A DNA stretch of 51,303 nt, from contig NZ_FOXO01000025.1 in assembly GCF_900115735.1 (NCBI RefSeq), positions 1 through 51,303 on the forward strand, given 5' to 3'. The notes below the pieces were generated by a model, which was given only the letters and a program-made list of their open reading frames with translations, had not been told where the DNA came from and searched no databases. The stretch comes from Butyrivibrio proteoclasticus (GTDB taxonomy: Bacteria > Bacillota > Clostridia > Lachnospirales > Lachnospiraceae). The stretch's first letter is position 1. Every line of letters begins with the position of its first letter. The position numbers were made by a program, and so were the translations under genes. Of the stretch, positions 24,255 to 33,430 are shown in pieces.

Positions 24255-25263
24255 CTGTCTCTTCCTCACAATTTAAAAAGATGCCGCTTTTCAAGTCATG
24301 GTTTACCTGTGACTCGTAGTGGGCATCTATGGTTAACGGTGCGTTATAAAGTGCTGTGATCAGATACTGTCTTACATTGCGTATCTCTGTGGTATTTCGT
24401 TTTAATGAATCGATGACATATGCTACATGGCTGTAATTGATATTTCTGAACTGTTCCTTCACAAGTTCCGGATTCTTTTTGACTCCACCTATGACATAGT
24501 ATCCGGCATCGCCCGATATTACATCAGTTATCAGCGCAGCTATCTGATCTACCAGCTCTGCGTTATGGGGGAATCTCTGATATAGTGATCCTGCCTCAAT
24601 GTTTGACAGGACTTCATTTTTGGTTTTTGCAATATCAGACAATGAATCATTTCTTCTCTCATCTCTTCTCATCCCATCGTCTTTGCTCATGGATGCAGGT
24701 GGATATATCCTGATAAGATTAGATGAGATATTATTTATGTCAGTATTACTAAAATCAGTATTATTATTCTCAGTATTAATACATTCCGATTTTGAGATCT
24801 CTACGGTTCTGCTTTCTGGAATTCTAGAGCTATCATTGTGAGAATTCTGCTTTTCAGAATTCTGGTTTTGAGAATTCTTATAATTAGAATGCTTTTCTCT
24901 GTGACCTGAGTAGTCTTTCAGGATCTTTTTTACATATATCAGCTGAGCTTTTCCCTGACCTTTGTTCTCTTTTTCAACAAGGCCAGCCTCTATAAGCTGT
25001 TTCAACGTGTTGCAAGCCTTTGTGTTTGCACATCCTAAAGTGCTGACAATCTCAGCAATCGTATATATGATGAACACCCTGCCATATTTATCAAACCAGC
25101 GCTTCTCCACTGAAAGGCTCATCCTGTCGAGCAGAAGACCATACAGAATTTTGGCATCGCTACTCAGGTCTTTAAACCTTTCATCCGTAAACAATAGCTT
25201 GGGCACTCTTATAAAACTGAACAGATCAGCTTCCTGTCCATAGAAATATTCAAAATCAGCCAT
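24160..25263 (-). CDS. repA: RepA_N-type replication initiator protein
   Basis: A 367-residue protein whose N-terminal ~110 residues match the RepA_N winged-helix domain: EYFYGQEADLFSFIRVPKLL, LSSDAKILYGLLLDRMSLS, RVFIIYTIAEIVSTLGCANT. A low-complexity Asn/Ser linker (~120-195) follows, then a C-terminal domain (DUF6017-like) with YYVIGGVKKNPELVKEQFRN. RepA_N proteins initiate plasmid replication, and in Tn1549-like ICEs they allow replication after excision. The Asn/Ser linker has repeated AGAATTCT-type DNA words (24830-24880). Confidence 0.88.
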   Translation of the reverse strand: MADFEYFYGQEADLFSFIRVPKLLFTDERFKDLSSDAKILYGLLLDRMSLSVEKRWFDKYGRVFIIYTIAEIVSTLGCANTKACNTLKQLIEAGLVEKENKGQGKAQLIYVKKILKDYSGHREKHSNYKNSQNQNSEKQNSHNDSSRIPESRTVEISKSECINTENNNTDFSNTDINNISSNLIRIYPPASMSKDDGMRRDERRNDSLSDIAKTKNEVLSNIEAGSLYQRFPHNAELVDQIAALITDVISGDAGYYVIGGVKKNPELVKEQFRNINYSHVAYVIDSLKRNTTEIRNVRQYLITALYNAPLTIDAHYESQVNHDLKSGIFLNCEEETDEQRNSLRPCQPERRDREDSEYREYRNWDGE

Positions 25264-25269
25264 GGTATA

Positions 25270-25479
25270 TCAATTCCTCTTTCCCTCAAGTAACTTACGG
25301 GTGCACCAGCCAATACATGGCCAGTGCGATCCGTAAGGACAGTCATCTTTACACTTAAAACGCGGCTTTTTCTCTTCTTTTATCAGGTAATAGCACTCAT
25401 CTCTGGTACATTCCCCTTTCTTAGTTCCCCAGAAACAATATTTACAGTTCCAGGGCTTATCCTCCGCATATTTTTCCAT
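25270..25479 (-). CDS. hypothetical Cys-rich small protein
   Basis: A 69-residue protein with nine cysteines in CxxC-like pairs (NCKYCFWGTKKGECTRDECY, then RFKCKDDCPYGSHWPCIGWC), suggesting one or two zinc sites. Its stop is 6 bp before repA and its start overlaps the DUF5688 stop, so it belongs to the same operon. The family is not recognised; nucleic-acid binding is a guess. Confidence 0.65.
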   Translation of the reverse strand: MEKYAEDKPWNCKYCFWGTKKGECTRDECYYLIKEEKKPRFKCKDDCPYGSHWPCIGWCTRKLLEGKRN

Positions 25480-26501
25480 CAGATTGCTTCGCCTCCACGA
25501 TCTTTGTGAGGCTTGGAGATTTCCTTTGCCTTGGTTCCCTTGGATATATCTGCTTCCTTTGCAGCTACTCTGTCCTCAAACTTTTCCGCAAGTTCAAAAA
25601 CCTTCTCCTCTGCATCATAATGGTATACGTTGTCAGTGAGCTGATCAGCAATATCTACTGTTGTGGCATTGACCTCTCTGACCATCTGCTCAAGGCTTGC
25701 TGTATCAAATTTGCCATTGTCTGGAATTATAAGGACCTCATGAATGCTGCTGGGCAATATAAAAAAGCTTCCTCCGGCTCTTTCAGCAGCCTTATCCATA
25801 AAGTCCTGGTAAGCGAGTACACCTGCACCATGAATATTGCCTTCAACAGAAGCCACAAACATCTGCTCCTGTTCAGGTGGAATATTAAAGCCAAGCATTT
25901 CAAGATCTTCAATGCCCATCTGCTTGGCAAGAACCTCTGCCATTCCCTCTATCACCAGAGGTCTGATCTCAGGAGCATTTCTGATAGCATCATGATGAAG
26001 CTGATCTGCTGAAACACCATAGTTATCAAGCATCTGATTTGTCACAAGGATTGATCCAACTCCTGCAGGACCATTTTCTCCAACAATAAATCTGTAAACT
26101 ACAGCCATGTCCTCTATTTCTTTATGAGGAACAGTCTCAAGCATTCCCTTGTTTCTTTCAGCTGAAACCACTTCTATGGCAAGTTTATCCTTCATCATGT
26201 CATAGTTACTAATAGCATCCAGGTTGAAGTCAGGCTTGTTGCTAAGCGCATTCTCTGCTACCTCCGCAGCTCCGTTCACTAGGCTGTCAAAGTCCTTTCC
26301 ATCCTCATACTCCTTATAAAGATTTGTAATATTGAGATTCACCCCGATAATGCTATCCTCAGGTTTTACTGTGAGTGCATCGTAAGTCTCATTCATCTTC
26401 TCAACTGTTCTGGTTTCAACCGTGACCTCAGAGCCAAATTTTGACTCCATCTGCTCTTTTACATCATTTGCAAGATTTTCCTTGAACTCTTCGTAATTCA
26501 T
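25479..26501 (-). CDS. DUF5688-family protein
   Basis: A 340-residue protein from ATG 26501 (AGGAGG seven bases upstream; 26504 is also possible). It shows the DUF5688 pattern: NYEEFKENLANDVKEQMESK, DAISNYDMMKDKLAIEVVSA, EIEDMAVVYRFIVGENG, SFFILPSSIHEVLIIPDN. The family is nearly confined to Lachnospiraceae and relatives and often sits on mobile elements; its function is unknown. It is the first intact gene of the element operon, preceded by the integrase terminator. Confidence 0.88.
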   Translation of the reverse strand: MNYEEFKENLANDVKEQMESKFGSEVTVETRTVEKMNETYDALTVKPEDSIIGVNLNITNLYKEYEDGKDFDSLVNGAAEVAENALSNKPDFNLDAISNYDMMKDKLAIEVVSAERNKGMLETVPHKEIEDMAVVYRFIVGENGPAGVGSILVTNQMLDNYGVSADQLHHDAIRNAPEIRPLVIEGMAEVLAKQMGIEDLEMLGFNIPPEQEQMFVASVEGNIHGAGVLAYQDFMDKAAERAGGSFFILPSSIHEVLIIPDNGKFDTASLEQMVREVNATTVDIADQLTDNVYHYDAEEKVFELAEKFEDRVAAKEADISKGTKAKEISKPHKDRGGEAI

Positions 26502-26554
26502 CATGTGTCCTCCTATGAATTGAATAATGGTCGTGCCCGGTTTTGGGCGTAGAA

Positions 26555-26591
26555 AAAGAGCAGTCATTCTCTTTAAGAACAACTGCTCTTT
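26555..26591 (-). terminator. terminator between the integrase remnant and DUF5688
   Basis: AAAGAGCAGT / ACTGCTCTTT is a perfect 10-bp stem (17-nt loop) followed on the minus strand by TTTTTC. A degenerate copy of the same structure occurs in the second segment copy near 33731-33764. Confidence 0.65.
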
Positions 26592-26807
26592 ATGTAAAAT
26601 CCATATTCAAATATCCTGCGTGATGATGTCCGGTTAACAGTATCTACACCAACGCTACACCAGGCCTACACCAACTGCCATTTTCTAATGTGAATTTATG
26701 TAGCGAAACGTGTAATTTAAGTTTCCAAACTATCGCGAAATAACGGCTCGCGTGACCTTATGTAATTATACGTGATTAAGGAGAAGTCTTTCGATTCCTA
26801 GTTTCAT
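26572..26807. repeat. non-coding segment A, diverged direct duplicate of segment B
   Basis: Three blocks are identical and collinear with the segment at 33745-33995: 26572-26599 (28 bp), 26618-26628 (GCGTGATGATG) and 26791-26807 (TCGATTCCTAGTTTCAT). The DNA between them has diverged, but both copies hold ACACCA and tatgta/acgtga words. No gene is seen in 26592-26924. It lies just downstream of an integrase stop, the normal place for an attachment region, so I interpret it as the remnant of an element end. Confidence 0.7.
26644..26676. repeat. three CTACACCA iterons with exact 11-bp period
   Basis: CTACACCA occurs at 26644, 26655 and 26666, each separated by 3 bp, giving one copy per helical turn on the same face. 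Such phased direct repeats near an integrase gene resemble arm-type sites bound by the integrase N-terminal domain; this role is inferred. Confidence 0.6.
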
Positions 26808-26924
26808 ATAAATTTCCTTCTTTCCTCTAAATATCAGTATTTCAAAGTTGCCAACATTCGTTTTGCAACTATTATTGCAACTTTTCTACTATTCTTTTCG
26901 TGTCCTAATATATCTTATCGTAAA

Positions 26925-27655
26925 TCAATCAAAATTCAAGCATTTCATATAAGAAGAAAACTTTTCTGTTACTTCAACAATTGTCTCCTCACTTTCATGC
27001 ACATAAGTATCAACAGTGACCTTAATACTGCTATGTCCAAGGATTTTAGAAAGCCTCTTATAATCTTTGCTCATCTCACAAAATCTCGTAGCAAATGTAT
27101 GCCTCAAATCATGCATTGAGAGAACTTTTATTCCCGCCTTTTCACACATCTTCTGCAAAAGCTGCATCATATGTGCTATTTTTAGTAGGAAAGCCCGTTC
27201 TATTCAAAAATACAATATCTTTAAATTCTTCAGGTGTTCTGTCATTAATATTGCTGTGTCCATTTTTAACAGCCATTAAGATTTCATATGCCTTTTCAGT
27301 CATCTTAATTATGCGGATTCCATGATTTGTTTTTGGCGGCCCCCATGTCCATTTTTTCAAGCTATAACGGTATTCAAGTGTCCTTCTAATATGTATCTCT
27401 TTCTTTTCAAAATCGACATTTTTCCACTGAAGCCCAATCAGTTCAGACGTTCTCATCCCCGTCTCCAGAATCAGTCTAAACTGCGGATAATTTGCATAGT
27501 CCTTTGCAACACTTATAAATGCTCTTTGCTCATCAATAGTAAAGAAATCTATTTCTTTTTTTACCTGTATCGGCATCTTAACACCATTCTTTGTAACTGG
27601 TGTGCGAGTAATATATTGATTTTCAAAAGCCCACCAAAAGAATGTAAGGTTTTAA
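26925..27655 (-). pseudogene. int: tyrosine integrase of the ICE, frameshifted and lacking its N-terminus
   Basis: The frame at 27142-27655 begins LTFFWWAFENQYITRTPV and includes LETGMRTSELIGLQWKNVDF (catalytic Arg). The frame at 26925-27170 holds HDLRHTFATRF, ILGHSSIKVTVDTYVH (His-x-x-Arg, His, Tyr). The shift lies at the AAAA run 27157-27160: removing one base joins ...NSTYDAA to LQKMCEKAGI. The arm-binding and most of the core-binding domain are missing upstream of 27655. The element therefore lacks its own working integrase here, unless the frameshift is a sequencing error or another recombinase acts. Confidence 0.85.
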
Positions 27656-27656
27656 T

Positions 27657-27962
27657 TTGTCTGAATATGATTTAATAAGCAGATATGCTGATTCTATTCT
27701 ATTTCACATAAATCCTATTATCGAAATGTATCAAGCCCAGGATAAAACGTGCAAATGGCTAATCTCTGGTTCTGACAAAGAAAAAGATATTTTGTCTGCT
27801 TACTATCTATATCGCATTCTGTTCCCACAGTTATTTACTTGTATCTTTTCTGATAGCTTATCCGAAGAAAGTATGCTCAATAAGTATCACGGACATTTCA
27901 ATTATGATTTGTGTAATGAGCAAATAAAAATAATATTCAAACTCGGGAGGAGGGCATCTTGA
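27657..27962 (+). CDS. hypothetical protein
   Basis: A 101-residue frame on the plus strand beginning with TTG at the integrase junction: MSEYDLISRYADSILFHINP, then DKEKDILSAYYLYRILFPQL. The start codon has only a weak AAGG upstream, so the real gene may have been cut by the same event that truncated the integrase. Its stop touches the ATG of the next gene, suggesting an operon. The family is not recognised. Confidence 0.45.
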   Translation: MSEYDLISRYADSILFHINPIIEMYQAQDKTCKWLISGSDKEKDILSAYYLYRILFPQLFTCIFSDSLSEESMLNKYHGHFNYDLCNEQIKIIFKLGRRAS

Positions 27963-28247
27963 ATGTGGTTAAAATACAGTTTAGACAAAGATTTTTTGCC
28001 AGCACATATTCACATCATGCCCAGCGTAGGAGAAGCCCCAACCAATCTCCATAATATCTCATCTCGACTGATTATTGATAACCCCGCAGTTCAATTTACC
28101 ACTGATGCGAAAGCTGGATTATATAATCAGTATAGCGATGAGGATTATGCAAAAATGCTTCAAGCATATTCATCATCCAAAAACCTTCATCTGCCATCTA
28201 TCTTTTCCGGCCCACTTCCATCCTTAGCCGATCTTCTTCTCCATTAG
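27963..28247 (+). CDS. hypothetical protein
   Basis: A 94-residue protein whose ATG follows GGAGGAGG by eight bases and abuts the stop of the previous gene. The sequence reads MWLKYSLDKDFLPAHIHIMP, RLIIDNPAVQFTTDAKAGLY and ends SIFSGPLPSLADLLLH. It is soluble with no motif I know. Its end overlaps the GNAT gene end tail-to-tail by 24 bp. It may be the second part of a two-gene unit of unknown role. Confidence 0.5.
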   Translation: MWLKYSLDKDFLPAHIHIMPSVGEAPTNLHNISSRLIIDNPAVQFTTDAKAGLYNQYSDEDYAKMLQAYSSSKNLHLPSIFSGPLPSLADLLLH

Positions 28248-28766
28248 GTAGAATCTGCCTTTTCTCCAGTCTGCGTGACCGCGCTTCTCGTAGCCATTAT
28301 TTTCATAGAGCCTTAAGGCAAAGGGATTTTCTGAAAAAACATCGAGCCTTACTGAATCAAAGCCCATGTCTGCCAGCTGATCCTCGATTTTATTAAGGAG
28401 CTTTTTTCCAATGCCCTTATTCTGATAATCCGGTGACACGCATAGTCTATGGATTATGCACGCGTTATCGTACTCCCAGCTGCCATTCTCGTAGGCATCA
28501 TCGCACTCTGTGCTGATCACATAAATCGCTGCAAGGTTGGTCTCTGTCACATCGCCGTCAGATTCAGTAAATCCGCTTTCTGTATTAGAATCATCATCCA
28601 TCACTACATATAACGTCTTTTTCTCAATATCGTCCTCAAAATCTTCCTTTGCAGGATATATCTCATCCCACTGCTCAATCCCCTGAGAGGACATCAGCAC
28701 CTTGGCTGAATCCACCATCTTACTGATTTCTTCTACATCTTCAAGTCTTCCTAATCTGTAATTCAT
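28224..28766 (-). CDS. GNAT-family N-acetyltransferase
   Basis: A 180-residue protein from ATG 28766 (GAGGTGAG upstream). The GNAT fold is clear: NYRLGRLEDVEEISKMVDSA at the start; the acetyl-CoA loop region HRLCVSPDYQNKGIGKKLLN, with QNKGIG as the pyrophosphate-binding motif; then RLDVFSENPFALRLYENNGY. A Ser/Asp/Glu-rich insert at ~residues 60-80 is unusual. The substrate is unknown. It lies downstream of the NRPS-MATE unit but behind its terminator. Confidence 0.88.
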   Translation of the reverse strand: MNYRLGRLEDVEEISKMVDSAKVLMSSQGIEQWDEIYPAKEDFEDDIEKKTLYVVMDDDSNTESGFTESDGDVTETNLAAIYVISTECDDAYENGSWEYDNACIIHRLCVSPDYQNKGIGKKLLNKIEDQLADMGFDSVRLDVFSENPFALRLYENNGYEKRGHADWRKGRFYLMEKKIG

Positions 28767-28850
28767 AATTTTTCTCACCTCGTAATTATCATCATGTCAT
28801 CATCTTCATCCAGCATGCTCCAAGGCACCATTAAAAATCATTATACCTAA

Positions 28851-28894
28851 CAAAAATCCCCGCAATCAACTATATTCGTGTTGATTACGGGGAT
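28851..28894 (-). terminator. Rho-independent terminator of the NRPS-MATE unit
   Basis: A 15-bp stem with one mismatch (left arm 28856-28870, right arm 28880-28894, core CCCCG/CGGGG) is followed by TTTTTG on the minus strand, 60 bp after the MATE stop. Confidence 0.85.
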
Positions 28895-28950
28895 AACAGC
28901 CAGCATTTATCTAATTTTCCTACTTACATAAAATCTAAAGCCATATCCAA

Positions 28951-30285
28951 TCAGTACTCATACCTTGCTCTGAAACGCTTTAGCGTAAGCATAGTAACAA
29001 TAAGGCTTATAACCTCTGAAGCAGGCCACGCTATCCACAAGCCTGTTCCTCCAAGAAGTGCTGTCAGTCCATACAGACACGCTACCAGAATGAGAAATGT
29101 TCTTACGAATGAAAGCATTCCGGATACAAGGCCATTTGAAAAAGCGGTAAAAAGACCTGATCCAAAGACATTTATTCCTACAAACAGGCAGCCGGGAAGT
29201 GAAAGTAAATATCCTGCCTGACAAATCTCATAGAGCTCTGTCCCGGGTTCAAAGAACACCGATATCACCGGATTTTTCACAGCAAATAACAATACGCAGC
29301 AGGCCACTCCGATCAGAATGCACCAGGTCATGCTGAGTTTATAAACCTTCTTTCTCATCTCAGTATTTCCGCTTCCGTAGTGAAATGAAAAAACAGGTTC
29401 AACTGCCGATGTCAGACCCATGAACACCATCATGATAAGTGTTTGCAGGTAGGTAATTATTGTAAGAGCACTGATTCCTATCTCACCATAGCATCGAAAG
29501 GCCAGGTGATTACTAATAAGCACTGTGACACCCTGCGCCAGGTTGGATACCATATCGGAGGAACCGTTAAAGCAGATTTCTCCCATTTCTTTCAGGTCAG
29601 GCTTTGCCAGCTCCAGCTTGTATGAGCTCTGCTTGGTAATAATATAAAACCATACAGCATATACGATAGTGATGCAGTAACCGATCACCGTAGCTATGGC
29701 AGCACCATGTATGCCCATGTTAAACCATTTCATGAACACATAGTCAAGAACGCAGTTTAATACTCCGCCTACCATGATAACAACTGCTGCTACAACGGTT
29801 TTACCCTCGCCAATAATAAGAATGCCCAGCTCTGTCTGCATGATAATTGCAATTGAAAAAGTGCTAAGCCCTATGTAATACGGGCGAAGATATTCAATAG
29901 TTCCTTCTGTTGCTCCGCAGAGCCTCATGATCGGGTCAGCAAAAACAAGACTTATTACTGTAAAAATAACACCTATAAGAATTGTAAAGACCATTACTCT
30001 TGAAAAGGTCTCGCCTGCCTCTTTTCGTTTACCCTCTCCTACCTTCTTAACTATCATGGCATTGCCACCGGTGCCGATCATGACTCCGGCTGCAATAACC
30101 AGCGAAATAATAGGATAATACAGATTGATGGCTGATATAGCCAGCTCTCCGATAAACATCTTAATGAAAAGACCATCAACCGTCTGATAAACAGCTATAA
30201 ACACAAATACAAAAATACTGGGCGCAATAAATTTCAGAAAAGACCATAAAGTAAAGTCCTGAGAGAGTTCCTGTTCCTGATCCAT
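28951..30285 (-). CDS. MATE-family multidrug/metabolite exporter
   Basis: A 444-residue protein with about twelve membrane helices and MATE features: FIAPSIFVFVFIAVYQTVDG, GTGGNAMIVKKVGEGKRKEA, VEPVFSFHYGSGNTEMRKKV. It uses an ion gradient to expel organic molecules. Only 3 bp separate it from the NRPS gene, so the two are co-transcribed. That suggests export of, or immunity to, the NRPS product, which is inference. Confidence 0.9.
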   Translation of the reverse strand: MDQEQELSQDFTLWSFLKFIAPSIFVFVFIAVYQTVDGLFIKMFIGELAISAINLYYPIISLVIAAGVMIGTGGNAMIVKKVGEGKRKEAGETFSRVMVFTILIGVIFTVISLVFADPIMRLCGATEGTIEYLRPYYIGLSTFSIAIIMQTELGILIIGEGKTVVAAVVIMVGGVLNCVLDYVFMKWFNMGIHGAAIATVIGYCITIVYAVWFYIITKQSSYKLELAKPDLKEMGEICFNGSSDMVSNLAQGVTVLISNHLAFRCYGEIGISALTIITYLQTLIMMVFMGLTSAVEPVFSFHYGSGNTEMRKKVYKLSMTWCILIGVACCVLLFAVKNPVISVFFEPGTELYEICQAGYLLSLPGCLFVGINVFGSGLFTAFSNGLVSGMLSFVRTFLILVACLYGLTALLGGTGLWIAWPASEVISLIVTMLTLKRFRARYEY

Positions 30286-30288
30286 AAA

Positions 30289-33282
30289 TTATACCTTTCT
30301 ACTGAAGATACCCTTTACGATATCGAAGATATTCTTCTCGTCCTTAATCTTAGCCTTAATCTCACGGATAGTGATATCCTGCTGAGAATTATGGGTCACC
30401 ATGGTCTGAGCCAGTTTAATGTATATCTGCTCAAATTTTTCAATACTCTCATTTTCATAGCGGCTTGCTGCATAGTCTATCATAAGCTGAAGACCATCTG
30501 AGCCATCCAGAATCTCCATATCAAGAATGGTCTGAGATGCAGCCTGGTTCTGTCGCACGTCAACTGTCTCGATATTAAATCCGTCCATTCCACTCATATC
30601 ACGGATATCCTGCTGATACAGCAAATATGCAGATTCACCGTTAGCTACCTGATTATGAAGATCTACATAAGGATAGCAGCTGTATTCTATTCCCTTTTGA
30701 ACCTGCTCGTGGACATCAGCAAAAACATTACGCAGAGTTTCGTCGTCATTGAAGCGGATACCTATAGGCAGATCTCTGAACAACAGACCAACTGTGGTCA
30801 TATTCTGCATATCCTCACGTCCGTTATATATCCAGCTAAGCTTAACATTCGGAGCGTTGTTGTAAATTGAAATTGCAAGAGCCGCAACAGTTATGAAGAA
30901 CTCATTTCTGCTGATCTTGTACTCTCTCTCAACGGCGCTCATCTGAGGCTGCTCAATTTCCAAAGAAGCCATCAGTTCGCCCATTTCATTTTCACGGCTG
31001 TTCTGATCAATATTGGGATAACATGACCATTCCACATTGTCATATTTATCCTCAAAATATTTCCTTGCCTCCTCATAGAACGGATTATTAACAGCATCCT
31101 CTCTGCGTTTGAGCATCAGGTAATAGTAATCAGGATCTATGGGTATTTCCATAAATGCTTTTCCTACACCTTCAAGGAAAACTTTAAGACTTGTTCCATC
31201 AAAAAGTGAATGGTGAACATCGAAGAAAGAATACAGCGCTTTCTCTGTCTCAAAGATACGGGCTCTGTACATTTTACCGCCTATAAGCTTGAAGGGATAA
31301 ACCAAGGAATCCCTGACATACTTAAACTCAAACTCGGAAAGCTTCTCCACTGTAATAGGCTGGAAAATATCAGGCGTATATCTCTGAATAAAATCACCAT
31401 CTTCGTTGTAGTCAAATGTAGTAAGAAGAGCAGGATGAGCCTTGATCGCAGTCTCCATGACTTCACAGAGCTTTTCTGCTTCTATCATCTCCTTATCAAG
31501 CTTCATAAGAGAGAACAGATTATACATGGTAGAATCCGGAGTATAGAGCTGATAGTCGATCATGTACAGCTGCTCAGCTGTAAGAAGATGCGGGCTTTCC
31601 ATGGAAAGTGCATTAAGCTCATCGGGGTTACCCTCTTCATTGTTAAACTGATCCTCATAGAGCTTAGCAATTTTCTCAGGAGTTCTTCCTCTGAATACCA
31701 TGCCCGCATTCAGTCCCGGAAGGACTTCCTCACATGCTGTAATAAGCTCGATAGATGTCAGGGAATCTCCACCCATCTCGTAAAAGTCGTCATTTATGCC
31801 CACACGGGATAGCTTAAGTACCTGTGCCATCTTTTCACAGAGATTCTTCTCAACTTCATTATTAGGCTCAACATAATCACTCATGAAGTCGCTGATATCC
31901 GGAGCAGGCAGACCATTTCTGTCCATCTTGCCGTTTGCCTTCATGGGTACAGAATCAATCTTCATGTAATATGCAGGAATCATGTAATAAGGCAGACGCT
32001 TCATAAGCTCCTGTCTGAGACTCTCTGTATCTACCTGAATATCTGCTGTATAGTATGCGCACAGGAAGCTCTTGTCATTCAAATCAAATCCGCGGGCAGC
32101 TACCCAGTCGATGCCAAGCACCTGCTTGATGGCCGCTTCTATTTCCGCAGGCTCGATTCTGTTGCCGTTAATCTTGATCATGTCGCCGCTTCTGCCAAGC
32201 AGAATAAGGTTACCGTTTTCATCTTTTCTTGCCAGATCGCCTGAGTGATAGAAACCATTTACAAAGTGCTTTTCAGTCTCTTCGGGCAAATTGATATATC
32301 CTCGAACATAAGGATCTTCAAAGCAAAGCTCACCGGTTTCTCCCTCAGCAACCTCATTGCCATCTTCGTCAAGGAGAACAATCTTGGTATCTACCATAGG
32401 CTGACCGATGGGGCATGTTTCATATGACTTGTCGATAGGGAAGAAACCTACCGCATAGCCACTTTCACTTGCTGCGTAGATATTGATAACATCAAGATTT
32501 TTAAGATAAAGGTTATTGGCAGGCTCACTTCCTACAAACAGCATTCGAAGGAAAGGTCCTGTCTGTCCACCAAGCTTCCTTGCATAGGACGGTGTAAGGA
32601 AGGTTATTGTTATACGCTTTGTCAGGAAAAACTTTGCGAGAGCCGTAGGATTTTTAATTACAGCATAAGAAACGATATAGTTTTTGCCGCAGAATACGTT
32701 CAGGCAGGCCAGAATAACTATGACCGTGGCAACAAAGTTCATAGGCGCAAGAGTTGCAAGCCTGTCATTTTCATTGAAAGAAGCTTTGCCATCAACTTTA
32801 ATTGAATCAATTGCTCTCTGCAGATTACCATACTCATGAATAACGCCCTTAGGATTTCCTGTTGTACCTGAGGTGTAAATAGCATATGCAATATCATGGG
32901 GATCAGGATCAACGTGGCCGGGAATCGGATTTTCTGTCATAATCTCTTCCCAGTTGCTGCCATTTATCTCTGCCTTACAGCCGCAGTCCTTTTTAATATA
33001 CTCGATTCTTTCAGGGGCATAGGTATCTTCAACAAGCGCCCATGCTGCGCCTGCCTTCCATACACCCACCATGGCTATTACAGGTTGAACACCTCTGGGG
33101 AGGTTTATCAATACAAAATCCTCTTTTCCCAGTCCCTTCTTCTTCATCCAGGCATATACACGACCTGTCATGTCATCAAACATGGCATAGGTCAAACCCT
33201 TTGAATAGACATCATCAAAAAGAATCGCAGCGTTAGGTTTCTTTTCAGTAAACTCCTGCAATCTATCAATTATTGTACTCAT
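30289..33282 (-). CDS. single-module NRPS with order adenylation-carrier-condensation
   Basis: A 997-residue protein. Adenylation domain (~1-460): YTSGTTGNPKG at 136-146, HSGDLARK near 346-353, GRSGDMIKINGNRIEPAEIE near 363-382 and the catalytic lysine in NGKMDR (~452). Carrier domain (~475-548): phosphopantetheine serine in MGGDSL (Ser507). Condensation-like domain (~565-960): HHSLFDG at 690-696. It activates one amino or aryl acid, loads it and probably joins it to another acceptor. No thioesterase or reductase was found and no partner module or phosphopantetheinyl transferase is in the window. It is followed at once by a MATE exporter. Confidence 0.9.
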   Translation of the reverse strand: MSTIIDRLQEFTEKKPNAAILFDDVYSKGLTYAMFDDMTGRVYAWMKKKGLGKEDFVLINLPRGVQPVIAMVGVWKAGAAWALVEDTYAPERIEYIKKDCGCKAEINGSNWEEIMTENPIPGHVDPDPHDIAYAIYTSGTTGNPKGVIHEYGNLQRAIDSIKVDGKASFNENDRLATLAPMNFVATVIVILACLNVFCGKNYIVSYAVIKNPTALAKFFLTKRITITFLTPSYARKLGGQTGPFLRMLFVGSEPANNLYLKNLDVINIYAASESGYAVGFFPIDKSYETCPIGQPMVDTKIVLLDEDGNEVAEGETGELCFEDPYVRGYINLPEETEKHFVNGFYHSGDLARKDENGNLILLGRSGDMIKINGNRIEPAEIEAAIKQVLGIDWVAARGFDLNDKSFLCAYYTADIQVDTESLRQELMKRLPYYMIPAYYMKIDSVPMKANGKMDRNGLPAPDISDFMSDYVEPNNEVEKNLCEKMAQVLKLSRVGINDDFYEMGGDSLTSIELITACEEVLPGLNAGMVFRGRTPEKIAKLYEDQFNNEEGNPDELNALSMESPHLLTAEQLYMIDYQLYTPDSTMYNLFSLMKLDKEMIEAEKLCEVMETAIKAHPALLTTFDYNEDGDFIQRYTPDIFQPITVEKLSEFEFKYVRDSLVYPFKLIGGKMYRARIFETEKALYSFFDVHHSLFDGTSLKVFLEGVGKAFMEIPIDPDYYYLMLKRREDAVNNPFYEEARKYFEDKYDNVEWSCYPNIDQNSRENEMGELMASLEIEQPQMSAVEREYKISRNEFFITVAALAISIYNNAPNVKLSWIYNGREDMQNMTTVGLLFRDLPIGIRFNDDETLRNVFADVHEQVQKGIEYSCYPYVDLHNQVANGESAYLLYQQDIRDMSGMDGFNIETVDVRQNQAASQTILDMEILDGSDGLQLMIDYAASRYENESIEKFEQIYIKLAQTMVTHNSQQDITIREIKAKIKDEKNIFDIVKGIFSRKV

Positions 33283-33327
33283 GTTTTACCCCTCATATCG
33301 AAATACTACGAAACAATACAACATCTA

Positions 33328-33333
33328 ATTATA
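33328..33333 (-). promoter_or_regulatory. possible -10 box of the NRPS-MATE operon
   Basis: TATAAT on the minus strand lies 45 bp upstream of the NRPS start at 33282, in AT-rich DNA. No convincing -35 box is at the right distance, so activation or an extended promoter may be needed. Confidence 0.35.
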
Positions 33334-33430
33334 TCATTCACAATTTTTCGTATTTATTAAATAACCATTAAAATCGTGCAAAATAGGGGGATTTTCCCTA
33401 CTTAGTCGCTTCTCTGATAATCTAAATTCG

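Noticed and set aside
24830..24880. Repeated AGAATTCT words considered as replication iterons
   Set aside because: They lie within the Asn/Ser-rich linker codons of repA and are irregular; low-complexity coding is the simpler reading, although an origin inside repA is known for RepA_N plasmids.
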